A DNA stretch of 31,385 nucleotides, from NCBI GenBank assembly GCA_000697665.1, contig KL197714.1, positions 1,515,144 to 1,546,528 on the forward strand. Direction: 5' to 3'. This document shows, piece by piece, positions 10,785 to 20,740 of the stretch. The DNA comes from Jaapia argillacea MUCL 33604 (taxonomy: Eukaryota; Basidiomycota; Agaricomycetes; Jaapiales; Jaapiaceae). The notes under the pieces were generated by a model. That model did not search any database. It had not been told where the DNA came from and saw nothing but the letters and a program-made list of their open reading frames with translations. Positions within the stretch are counted from its first letter, which is position 1. Every line of letters starts with the position of its first letter. Position numbers and translations under genes: made by a program.

Positions 10785-13279
10785 ATGTCTCAGCCAACCT
10801 GACGTACATCCAGCCGTAACAAAAAAAATCCTGAAACCCCTGTTGGAGCACAGATCCCCCCTCCTCCAGATGCTAAAGCAAAACTACCCAAAGTCATTCT
10901 AAAATTCACACCATCGGCGCCAGCAGCCATTCCTAGCCAGTTATCAGTCACAGACCCCACACCAGCCAGCATCAAGCCCAAAGGGACAACGAAAAAACAC
11001 GGCCAGCCTGTTAGCATCCCCTCGCAAGATGCTCCTATCGAGGCAGCACAGACCCTTCCACAACCCAAGAAGCCTCGAGCTACAAACGCAAAAAAGGATC
11101 AGAAAGATCCCGAGGAACTACTAGCAGGAGGCTCACTTACCGAAGATATTGTTATTATACAGATCGTGCAAAAGCCGAAAGCGAAGGCAAAACCTCCACT
11201 CCCCCCGAGATCACCTGTTCCCATTTGAACGGCACGCCCAGTCAAGCCTGGAGCACCTGATAAACCATGTGCCAAAAGATCCTCTGATGAAGTGCAGAGG
11301 ATGGTGTGCGAGAGGGAGGAGGTTCAGCAGCAGATGGAAGCGCTGAGGCAGAAGAACATCATGCTTGCAGCTGCTATAGCAGCGAAGGATGTGGAGGAGG
11401 AGGATGCGGAAGAGGAGGGGGCTGTGTGTTTCCTTGAGGATATTGAGGAGGAGGTAGAGGTAGCTGAGAATAGGGTGGAGGAGGCCATCAATGGTGAGAT
11501 TGATGTCAAGATGGTGGAAGTTTCGGATGAGTCATCTGAGGCTGAGGTGTCTAAAGGGAAGGGCAAAACGAAGGCTGCTCCAGTAAGTCAATGGCAGATT
11601 CCAGCTGGTGAACTCAGAGAGGACATTACTGACTTGAGTGTTGCAGAAAAAGATGAAGAAGATGGTGAAAGGGGAACTTCGTGTGGCCATTGACGTGGAA
11701 AAGACCAAGCTTGCAGCAATGAAAATCGCTGCTGCTGGGAAGAAACCAGCCATGTGAGTTTTTCTTACCTCACCACGAAGCAAGTTGGACCCTAACGTGA
11801 GATAGTTTGAACAAGGTTCCAAGTGCATTAGCACCCAACTGGAAAGCAAAGGTGGGAATCATTGTGGACGACACGCCGAACCCCACCAACACCAGCAATC
11901 CTCTTGGTGGCCTGGACAATGCAGACCTCGACCAAGATCGACCATCCCTCAAGAAACTCAAGAACACTTCCCACCAAAATGAGGTACGTTCTGATTCACC
12001 ATTTTGCCCAGTGCCACTGGTAATTTTCTTCCATATGCAGCTGATTGTTATTGGAGACTCTGACTCCGAGGCCGACATGGCAAGCCCCACTCCCAAAACG
12101 AAGGCAAAGGCAGGACAAGCAGTCTTCATCAAACCTACTGCAACTCCGAGGCCACCAGTCTCTGGCAAGTCAAACGTGACCCTCTCTCGCTCAACCAAAA
12201 AGGTCCCACCATCCACTCCCGTTGTCGTCAAACATGAACCATTGTTGCCACGCGCCTTCCCTACTGGCACCCTCTCTGCAGGAGATGAGAAACTCCCACC
12301 CTTTGTCCAAGCAAGGTGGAGCATTTTCCTGGCAACACTTTATGACTTTCTAGCTTGCTCTGCCGAACCCTGGGACATCTTGGCACCTGAGGACCGTTCA
12401 GCTGCTGTCCATGTACTCCAAAACATTTTCAAACTCATTTACCCTGACTCAGACCACCCAATTGAATGGGATGATCCTATTTGTCAAATTGTAAGCCGTC
12501 TGTTTGCCTCAATACTGAGCTGTTTCTCATTCTCAATTATCTGTCCAGGCGAGGAGTCGTATCCAGGACCGATGCTCACAGATTGGCAAGTCTGCCGCTT
12601 TGCTAGTCAACTCCTACTTCAATAGCACATCATTTGAGGACAAGACAGCTCTTGCAGCTTACATTCAATACGCTATTGATGATGGCCCTGCTCTTTGGGG
12701 TACACCTAGTCCCCAAGAAGATCTGAATGTTGATCGAACAGCAAGGAACTATGTTGTAAGTTTGTCAATCGATATTGCTGTTTTGTATACTCATTCTCTC
12801 TGATAGCCTCCCCCCAGGCCACGCGATCTCTACTATTCAGCATATGTCATCGACATGCTTATGCCATTCATGAAGTTTACAGTGGGCTCTCTCAGTGACT
12901 ACGGGAATCCAAAAGGTGCCCTTGCCCTTGCAGCGGCTGCAGTATGTGATAACATTGTAACACGGATCGTGAACCTGATGCCACATTATACGTAGAGCGT
13001 GGGTTTCAATTTTGGGTCACTGGGGAGTACTCAGTCACGGACGTGGGCAAGTTCTCAAAGGCATGCACAGAGGTCGCCATGGTGGACCACATGTCGGGTA
13101 ACATCTCAAACCTCTCGTCTCGTCGATGGGCCAACATCCTCGAATGATGTGGTGTTTCCAAGAAGGGGGCCCTGTTGGTCAAGAAGGTGACTCCAAATGA
13201 GCATGAGCACTCTCTGCGCCGTCGTGCGATGTATATCCCAAGCAGTCCTGTGCCATCAGATGATGAAAGGGAGGGTTAG
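10785..13279 (+). pseudogene. Companion gene of the Plavaka-like element, multi-exon, function unknown
   Basis: Exons: 10785-11582, 11647-11753, 11806-11983, 12041-12490, 12549-12755, 12807-12941 and a last one from about 12992 to the TAG at 13277-13279. Six introns are inferred; the first five have GT-AG ends and correct phase. The N-terminal half is Pro/Lys-rich and disordered, then a Glu-rich coiled coil (MVCEREEVQQQMEALRQKN and an acidic run), basic patches, and a globular C-terminal domain with FLATLYDFLACSAEPWDIL, LYYSAYVIDMLMPFM and YGNPKGALALAAAAVERGFQ. This fits a DNA- or protein-binding accessory factor, but I do not recognise the family beyond a general resemblance to DUF6532-type fungal proteins, which I could not confirm. 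Stops: TGA at 10800-10802, 11226-11228 and 13145-13147. The last intron lacks a usable AG in the right phase at 12991, so the acceptor looks lost. Confidence 0.65.
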
Positions 13280-13615
13280 GAGGGACAGTGTCATATGGCC
13301 ATCTCCCATTGTCTGTCACCGTGTGCACATAGCTATGATCCATTTCAACATCATATTACATTGTTGGGTGGACTGTTGGTGATGCTGTTGATGCGTACTT
13401 AGACCCGATTACTGTGTTCTGTAGTCGTACTACAACTCTCAATTAATCACCAAAATTACTGTATATTCACTGGTGCTCTGGTAGTACTGATGGGACTGGA
13501 GAGCAAGTTAATCAGTTTTGAAGATCTTTTCTGACAAGAAATCAAACCTGGCTGGCAACTGGTAACTGGAAGCCCTGGCGCAGACTGATGGACACTGACA
13601 GGCCTGGACCAGAGC
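13280..13615. other. 3' flank of the companion gene with right subterminal repeats
   Basis: No gene seen. At 13468-13483 CACTGGTGCTCTGGTA is the inverted partner of the left-flank 16-mer at 5538-5553. Further CTGGCA, CTGG and CACTG words continue to about 13610, where the next element begins. This is probably the right end of the Plavaka-like element. Confidence 0.5.
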
Positions 13616-15080
13616 GCATCAGCAAAACTACATCCTACTTATGTGGACTTGGTGGTCTTGAGCAAGTCATGCAAGACCCACAAGTCTCAAGTAGTTTGGA
13701 CTTGTACATGTAGGTCCACTTTCTTGGCAAGTAGCGAGGTTCTTGTACAAGTCCTGCAAGTTCATGCCACAAGTTCAAGTTGTCCATGCAAAGACGTCGC
13801 ACAGTACCCTCAATAGTCTCTCAAGTTGTTGCAAGTCACAATCTGGACTTCAATTCCCGTAAATTTGACATTATTATATCCATTATGGCTACGGATACAT
13901 TCAATTGTACTTCTCGCTATCAACCATAGTACATCCACGCCCACCTGACTAAACACCATGGATATCTCATTCCAAATGCCTTCCGAACCATACTAGCACG
14001 ACACAATAGGATATGGGAGGGGCGGATCTCGGATGGTGGCTGACGAGATACTAGACAAGCTCAGGCGACGGAAGGTCACCAGTCTCAGGAAAGAGCCTAT
14101 GCAAAGGGTAGATGGGTAACAGATGGCAGCCCAAAATTGATCCGAAGAGGTGGAGACTGGGCAACAGGAGAGGCAGGAGTAACAACTAGAACATGGACTG
14201 GTCGAGAATCGTTCGAATACAAAGTCTTGTAGCATGACTATACCGGGGGCAGAACCCTGCCATTGTGGATGTCTTCGGAAGGTGGAGAAGTTTTGAATGT
14301 AGCGAGACAAGGTTTTTAGTTCCGGTGTCTGGTGTCCGAGATTACCGGAGAGGGCAGGATGGTTCTGTGAGAGTCGACAATGTTCTTCGGGCTCGAAGTC
14401 CATGGGTGTGTAGGGCAAGGGTGCATGGCTTTTGGACTCTTGCTGACATGTACTCTGCATGAAAGAAGGGGACACCTGTGGTACTGCGAGATGCTCCCGG
14501 GTCAACAAGCACTGGAGGAGGCTGGAGAGTAGGGTGGGCCGAACGGAGGAGGTAAGGCATTGTCTGACTGACATAGAGGTTGATATGGCACGATATGCGA
14601 CATGTCCAGCAAGATCAAGAATAAGTATTTGAGGACGGCCAAGCTACAGTGTTGAATGTTGAAGGGTCTGAGAACGGAGATGATATTGATGGCCAGAATC
14701 CCGTTGCGTCCTGACCACAGAGAGTTGTTAGCGCCGAGAGTATGTTGAGTTGATTGCTGCACATTCCAGAGATGGACAGTGAGAGTTGGCATGAAGAGAT
14801 GATGACGGCAACGAGGGTTGCATGTTGAGAGGAGGCCGCGCGTACGGTTGGAAGGATGTTCAACATCACGTGTTCGAGTTAGGGCAGGGGCTGGTGGACT
14901 GGGAACTGTTCCCAATGGAGACGTTCACACGACGAACTTGGGGATTCAAAGAAACTTGGGGATTGCAGGCTTGGCGTTGTTCAGCGAACTTGCGGCGACT
15001 TGTGGTGCCTTGGCCCAAGTTCACAAGTTTCGCAAGCTGTGCAAGTCGCCGAAGTGATTTGTAGTTTTGCTGATGCGGCC
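13616..15080. mobile_element. Non-autonomous DNA transposon with CAAGT subterminal repeats
   Basis: The two ends are inverted repeats: the first 17 bases, GCATCAGCAAAACTACA, are exact, followed by a weaker match that includes CACTT/TACTT and GACTTG. Inside each end there is a dense array of CAAGT/ACTTG words: about a dozen in 13640-13850 and about seven in 14930-15060. CCAGAG lies just outside both ends (about 13608-13613 and 15079-15084) and may be a target duplication, although its length and exact edges are ambiguous. The 1.1 kb interior shows no credible gene, so movement would need a transposase from elsewhere. TIRs plus subterminal repeats fit a hAT- or CACTA-like class; I cannot decide which. 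Confidence 0.65.
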
Positions 15081-15895
15081 AGAGTTTTGTGGGAATGCTG
15101 ATGATTGGTGCTGACGGCCTTGGCCGGTCCACGCTATAGCTATAGGTATTACCGCTGAAGCGGGCCATTGGAGATGATCAAATGCTTTTGTTTCGTTACT
15201 ATATGTCTCTTGATATCTGTACCCTCGATAGGTCTATCACGTATCATCCCCAAGGGTTTGGGCACGAAACATTTTTGAGGCCGTTAAGACGCCTTTGTCC
15301 CTGCTCCATATACTTTCCTCTGTATGCGAACACAACCTATCTGGCCCTGTTGGAGGTGTAGAAACAACTGGGTAGTTTTCGAGCCACATTTGTACTGCCA
15401 CCTGACGCTGAACGGCGATGAACGGCAACTTGCGGAGTGGTTGTATTCTACCCACCATCGTCGTGAAACTTCTCTTTACAACCCAACTTATTGATCTCCG
15501 TAGAAACCTCTTGTCTGAGTCTTTAACACATTGGGACTGCTTGTCTAACAGTCACCCTAATGTTGCACTTTGAGGCAAGGAGCCCGAGGGAACAATTTTA
15601 CCGAACTGCTGTCTCTGTCGGTACCAATCCATTCTGCGCTGCGCTCACGCTGAAGCCCTTCAAGCTTCGAGTCTCCAGCAAGCAAAGATTCGGGCTGATC
15701 CGAATCTTTGTTGCGGAGTCCTCGGGATGAACTGCGATATCTATCCTTCCATCCTTCAGGTTCGAGAAGTTTGCCTTTGGCTGTGCAAACGTGTGAGGAC
15801 CGGTCCGGCTTCTAATATTATCAAGCTACATATGCTGGGCGACATTCAGTTCAAGGACCTCCGTTGACACACTTACAACACGCCATCACATTCCA
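15081..15895. other. Intergenic region upstream of the 15896 gene
   Basis: No gene supported on either strand. It contains an 11 bp perfect hairpin palindrome (15683-15710), listed separately, and a short CTATAGCTATAG palindrome near 15137. The last about 100 bases (CACACACTTACAACACGCC and a CA-rich leader before ATG) look like a fungal 5' leader. Confidence 0.5.
15683..15710. promoter_or_regulatory. Perfect 11 bp inverted repeat with 6-base loop
   Basis: CAAAGATTCGG (15683-15693), GCTGAT, CCGAATCTTTG (15700-15710). It lies 186 bases before the ATG of the 15896 gene. A dimeric regulator site or an RNA hairpin are both possible; nothing else in the sequence decides between them. Confidence 0.3.
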
Positions 15896-17718
15896 ATGTC
15901 TCCCAACAAGGGCCCACACAATGACCAGGAGAAAGGCAAGACATCCTCTGAACCCATGTTTTCGATTCCAGCGGAGGACGTATTCGACTTGCTGAAGGCC
16001 AACGGCGATGGAGGCGATGACTTCGAGCTTGAAACGGCGAGTACATCTACTCTCTCGGACAACCCTGGTCCTGGTTTTACGATCGGAAAGTGGATTGGGA
16101 AGGCGGGAAGGAAGTTGGAAATAGCTGCGGGAAGTGTTGCCGAACGACTTCGAATTGGACCGAACGCTGTTATGGAGGACATTATAGATGGACTATCTGG
16201 AGTGGAACGCCACCGTCGTCCCTTTCTTCAGGCTCCTCGACCATTCAGGTCTCTCATTCCCATCGCGCTATCGCATTCTACTTCATCAACAAGTTCCGAA
16301 GAGTCGGTCTCCAAAATCCAAGCTCGACTACCCACGTATTATAGGAAGCTGGTAGATTACCTGTTGTGCGTTAGTTGCTGCTACCTTCCGTTTCGTTTGC
16401 GCTGATTATCTTTGAAGAGATCCTAACCCCAACAACCAGTTTCTCGCATTGTATTACATCACAACCCTCATATACACCGATCCTCGGGCTCGGACCATCT
16501 TTCTGGACCTTGGCATCTTCGACATCCTTGAGAGAAGACAAGACCAGTTGCTCTCGCTGCCTCGCCGTCACCCACAGCGGGACTTGTTGCTCGCTCCATC
16601 AAGACGCGCACTTGTATCGTTATCAGAGAGCGAGATTCTTACAGTCATCCAGAACCTGGATTATGGAGGTCGTCGGTACGATCTTGGATCTCTTCCTGAC
16701 CATTGTGCAGAATCTATTGCGACCTTAATCAACTTCACAACGTGGGTCCAAGCCACTTTCTATTGTATGAACTTCTGATGGACTGGCTTGTAGGACGTCA
16801 GACTATCAGATACTGGCAGGCCTCCAGATTTCAAACCTGGAACGCATCGGTTCCGCCCACCCCACTTTGTTGGAAGCAATAAAACCTGAAGTGGTTTATC
16901 AATGGGCCGAACTTTCCCAGAGCGACGATCCTATTCTGAGCCACATATACTCTTGCGTTCTCTCAGAATTTGCGTCGGTGTGCTCTGATATCTGTGGCGA
17001 CCGATTCTGGGATTGCTATGTGGTGCCTGTGTGTCAATCATATATTGACGCCATCGGTAAGGACAGCACTCTATCCCTCTAGACACGATTTCACTTCCGC
17101 CCTTTCAGGTAGCGAATCTGCGGAAAAAATCATGAATCGTATCTTACCGAACAAGAACTATCTCGCCGCTCTCCTTACCCCAGAGACTCGTTCGAAGCTC
17201 CCAACGCGCTCCATGGCCTCTATCCATGCTCAGCAACGTAACAGAACTGGGAGTCCGGAGTGGCCATCACTCATACAATTATTTGCAGGACCTTTCTTTT
17301 CTCTCTGGGGTGCATTCCTTCGGCAATGGACGTTCGACCCACGGGAGGCCCGCCACAATTTCTACCACAATATATCTTCTGAACCATGGGATCTGCCGAG
17401 TCGTCGGTTGCCTCCCAGAATAAGGACATCACTTTGTCGTCAGCTCGTCACTGTTGCTGTGAAGTTTGTATTTCCTATCCTCCCTCAAGCTCTTGCATTC
17501 TAAATCGTGTTCATCAAACTTCCAGTTCAGAATGCTCAGTTGAAGATATTACTCAAGTGGCCGACGAAGACGTCGATTGTTACGATGAGATACTTGACAT
17601 CCTCGGCAACATTGTCGATAATGGAGATCAGGTAGCCCGAAGGTCTGCACTTCGTATCAAACTCGAACTTGAAGCCTGGTACAAGAAGCGAGCCTCGAAA
17701 GACCCCTTCACCTTCTAG
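15896..17718 (+). CDS. Uncharacterised multi-exon protein gene
   Basis: I do not recognise the family. ATG at 15896 opens exon 1 (to about 16340-16366) with a charged N-terminus, GFTIGKWIGKAGRKLEIAAG and a Ser-rich stretch. Exon 2 (about 16440-16741) encodes YYITTLIYTDPRARTIFLDL and LERRQDQLLSLPRRHP. Exon 3 is 16794-17056 (LAGLQISNLERIGSAHPTLL). Exon 4 starts at 17109 (GSESAEKIMNRILPNKNYL). The introns at 16742-16793 and 17057-17108 are GT-AG and keep frame exactly. The exon 1/2 junction is uncertain: the best donor gives the wrong phase, and GTAGAT after AAGCTG would fit. The last exon is probably in the frame of DEDVDCYDEILDILGN to TAG 17716-17718, but no donor/acceptor pair gave that phase. 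The four main exons contain no internal stops. The helical, Leu-rich composition could suit a scaffold or repeat protein. This appears to be a genuine host gene. Confidence 0.6.
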
Positions 17719-17825
17719 TATGCAACTATATGTGATGGCATATGTGTCGAGGACGCTATCCAGCCTAACTCTCGGGGGAAAAAGAAGGCGAATCCCTCTC
17801 CCACTCTCCCAGATACCGTCATTGA

Positions 17826-18233
17826 ACCAAGAGACAGGCTTTCTGGTTCCTCAGAGGATACGAGCGGGAATACGAAGATGAGCTGGCTCTCTATATCGAC
17901 AGCCACTATGTCGGATGGTTCCAGGCTTCTCGTCTTCCCTCGGCCAGTCCCCTGTATCGTCCTGTCACCACTAAACCTAGCGAGGGCGAACCCGAGGAGT
18001 TGATCGCGCGTATGCTCGAGAAGAGGCGGCGTGCGAAGATTATCTTCTCGATATCGCAGGATTTAGTTGTCCCCGACACCGTATCTGCGATCTCCACTGG
18101 TCCACTTTACATTTTGATGGCGAGGCCTCAGCAGGACGGAACGGCTGCATATTACTGGGGGTGTGTGCTCCTATCGACTTTGAATTTCACGCCGCACTCA
18201 TCTTCCTATTCCAGTGACTCATGCCCTTGGTAG
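17826..18233 (+). CDS. Partial coding exon, unknown protein
   Basis: An open frame of 135 codons begins after a TGA at 17823-17825. It shows FWFLRGYEREYEDELALYID, YVGWFQASRLPSASPLY and an arginine-rich helix EELIARMLEKRRRAKIIF. The composition is convincingly protein-like, but there is no start codon at its beginning. It may be a downstream exon of the 15896 gene (a GTATGC donor overlaps that gene's TAG at 17716) or part of a separate gene. A GTGTGTGC donor near 18160 may end the true exon. I do not recognise the family. Confidence 0.35.
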   Translation, partial: TKRQAFWFLRGYEREYEDELALYIDSHYVGWFQASRLPSASPLYRPVTTKPSEGEPEELIARMLEKRRRAKIIFSISQDLVVPDTVSAISTGPLYILMARPQQDGTAAYYWGCVLLSTLNFTPHSSSYSSDSCPW

Positions 18234-18239
18234 GCCGTA

Positions 18240-18747
18240 CTATCGAATAATGATATGACCAGGACCATGAAGTTGGTATCGAATTCGGGTCCAGGGATGG
18301 GGATAGCTTGTGCACTTGACGGTTTCTGATACCCGATATTTTGGACCAGATTCGACGTTGTAACTATGTCTTCTACATGATCCGATTCTCTGAGCACTTC
18401 AACAAAATTCCAACACAGAAAAAACGACATCCAGTGCATCCCGTACAATAAAACGAATCAGTCTAGCTCACCTCGAACCAGCATCGAATTTCACGAACGA
18501 TCTCCGTATTATCTTTGAGTCGTCCCTGAGTCCTCCACCGCCATTCTCCACCACCTTCTGGGCATGCTCTACCAGTCCGTACGCAGAGCCATACTACTGA
18601 ATTACTCGTCTTGCCTTCTTTAGTACCTGGCTCGATTCGGCAAGAAACAAGAGCGACGTGAGTGTCGGAGCCGAGGATGGTATTCGCGGCAGATTCAGCA
18701 TCTGCTAAATCACCTCTAACCTTGCGGAGACCAGATGAACTTTAGTT
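18240..18747 (-). CDS. Partial minus-strand gene, unknown function
   Basis: A minus-strand frame from about 18747 to 18470 reads SSGLRKVRGDLADAESAANT, THVALVSCRIEPGTKEG and GEWRWRTQGRLKDNTEIVRE, then a donor GAG|GTGAGC at about 18470. With the acceptor CTCAG near 18402 the next exon runs in frame to TAG at 18242-18240. With another acceptor a different open frame would be used, so the 3' end is uncertain. The 5' exons were not resolved. The gene is convergent with the 17826-18233 frame. No family recognised. Confidence 0.35.
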
Positions 18748-19130
18748 GGTGCTTAGAAATATCGCCCGAGGGTCAAGACAGCGCGTTCAGTACCACATGA
18801 CACTCGTGTGCACTGCGCATGGATCGCCGCAGCTATTGCTGTACGTACTACCTTCACCATATCTCGACTACTATCATTTGCCTCAACCTTGCGCCCTCGG
18901 AGGCTCTTTGCTGGCTCCAATCTCAAGGCTGCATCCTATCGCAAGTGGAGACTCAAATGCTGCGCAATCGCTGCGGATACCACGACTTTCACTGCATGTC
19001 CGAGCATTTCGTTGAAATTCAATAACCGCAGTTCAGCAAGCTTGTCCACAGACCTATAAGCTGAGGGTCGATATCAGTTGCAGGTTGCAAAAATCGTCGT
19101 TCTTGCGCCATCGATACCTCCCACGCAGAT

Positions 19131-19801
19131 ATGGAGAAGAGACTCACATTCACTCGCGACTCCCCTCTCAGAACCTTACTGAAAGATGAACAAGATCGGC
19201 CCGTCTATAAGATAGATACCCCCATGCGACTCATGAATTCCACGACTACCATCACTCGTAACGCAAGGAATTCCACCGAACAGCGAGATGAGGAAATGGC
19301 GAGAATTCGTTCGCATTGTATTTCCCTATCCGAGTTGGTGTTCCAAGGCAAGGTCTTGAAAGTTGGGAACTTTTTGAAGAGGACGGGAGCCCTTAGGCGG
19401 TAAGTTCCCCGTCCGTCCGTCCTCCCGCCTGTGAATTGGTCCTAACTTTTAATGGCATGAACTCGTGCAGAGATATGAAGTTCACTGCACCAGATGGTCG
19501 GGAGTACAAGTGGGATACCCACTTTGTGTCGATGGAGGTATGTTACCCTAATTTCACTCCCCGACGCGCGTAAATCTCGATCGTCTCTTGATAGCTAATC
19601 CTCAACGACGGCTCAAACACCGTAGTTGCGAGCTTTCGCCAAGCCAACCTCGGTATCTTCTCGCCCAAGTGTAAAGCCTGTTTGGAGATCTTTCATGGTG
19701 GGTAACATATGATCGACCTAATTCTGATTACCTTTGTCTATGTGGAACAAAAACGGAGGGAGAGGCGACGGCGGGCGCTTGCGTCTAATGGCCCTCCGTA
19801 G
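19131..19801 (+). pseudogene. DUF6593-type protein gene with one premature stop
   Basis: Three exons: 19131-19399, 19471-19537 and 19595-19801, with GT-AG introns that keep frame (the Arg codon is split at the first junction). The protein has the layout I associate with basidiomycete DUF6593 proteins: an N-terminal beta-rich half (LTFTRDSPLRTLLKDEQDRP, YKIDTP), a middle with FTAPDGREYKWDTHF, then LILNDGSNTVVASFRQANLG and the C-terminal helix HMIDLILITFVYVEQKRRER. The biochemical role of the family is unknown to me. A TAA at 19703-19705 cuts off the last 32 codons, although the frame after it still reads as family sequence to TAG 19799-19801. The stop is probably a point mutation; GAA to TAA is the likely change and does not fit the CpG pattern seen elsewhere. 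A shortened but functional protein cannot be excluded. Confidence 0.7.
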
Positions 19802-20740
19802 ACCAGAGCGTTTCTGTGCCTTCAGTTTCTGAGGATCGGTGAGGGCATTTCGGGGTCTATGTATCGTATCATTGTGTACTGACTTACATCAGGCTTTTTC
19901 TTGGAATCAGTCACGATCGTGAGGTTATGATACTTCCTCGACAGCTTGGCTTTCGGTGTTGATGTGTATACCTACCATTCGCAGTTTCCAGGTAGTCGTC
20001 CACCGTGAATCTTATGCTGGCGTTGAGTTCGGCTGGCTGAATGATTTCCTGTACATATTGTTGTTTCCATACTCGTCAGTCTTACTTTGTTTGAAATTTT
20101 CATACCTAACGCACCTCCCCGCACGTACAACATAACCTCTCATGACGACAATATGATTTGACCGCGCCGATTTTCCCTACCATTAGGGCACAGTGTGCTG
20201 TATCACTTTGCGCATACAGTCACTGGGATGGATGCGTTAGATCCAGAATAGGGCAGTTCCACAATCAATGTGTGCGCGACTCGAATATGTATTCGATCTG
20301 GCATTCACCGTGTGTCAGGATCTGCCCGACAATTCCTTTACTTTATTGACAGACCAGGACCTCCGCCGAAAGATGAAAAGCTCGATATCTTCCAGAATCC
20401 CAACGCTGTTCCCATATGTGAACGAGTTCGTCCCATGTAAACGATCTTTCCTGCAGCCGACGGCAGCAGGCGATACTGTGTCATACAGTGCTAAGTATTC
20501 CGGAATTACTGATCATGAACTGTTCGGTTATGGTCGGGAATATGAAAGGGATTCGTCCTGAGATGGGAGTATGATAGATAAATAGCCATATACATGGTCG
20601 ACGGGGAAGTCATCGAGGGAATGAGGAGGATCGGCATACTCGTGGGTGGCTGTTACAGCTGCTGATGTAATGAACCTTAACCCTTCGGCGCCACTCCCGC
20701 TCGGATTGGAATCAGCTCATTCACAACCAGCACTCCAATC
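19802..20740. other. Intergenic region, no firm gene
   Basis: The first part is probably the 3' untranslated region of the DUF6593-type gene. An open frame at 20268-20561 (plus) with LEYVFDLAFTVCQDLPDNSF and a TAA-free run of 97 codons could be an exon of an unrecognised gene, but I found no flanking exons, no homology that I know and no good start. Nothing else is visible. Confidence 0.35.

Larger units (their letters stand above)
5480..13610 (-). mobile_element. Plavaka-like DNA transposon with two divergent genes (ends approximate)
   Basis: The proposed element contains the Plavaka transposase on the minus strand and a second spliced gene on the plus strand, separated by 145 bases. Support for one unit comes from the flanks. 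TACCAGTGCACCAGTG at 5538-5553 is inverted, with one mismatch, at 13468-13483. Both flanks are packed with CCAGTG, CACTGG and CTGGCA words, like the subterminal repeats of CACTA-type elements. I could not fix exact ends or a target duplication. A CACTG word at 5486 is a candidate left end, but the right side lacks its perfect partner. The element is dead: an LTR-like insertion, missing coding sequence and several TGA stops break both genes. Confidence 0.55.

Noticed and set aside
13993-14574. 193-codon minus-strand frame inside the CAAGT element
   Set aside because: Ser/Leu/Pro-rich without any motif, overlapped by other frames of similar size; no sign of a transposase.
18746-19059. Overlapping plus-strand frames between the minus-strand gene and the DUF6593-type gene
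   Set aside because: Three overlapping frames of similar length with no shared motif; best seen as shadows. A possible minus-strand ATG at 19111 was also dropped because it would start only 19 bases from the opposite gene's ATG.
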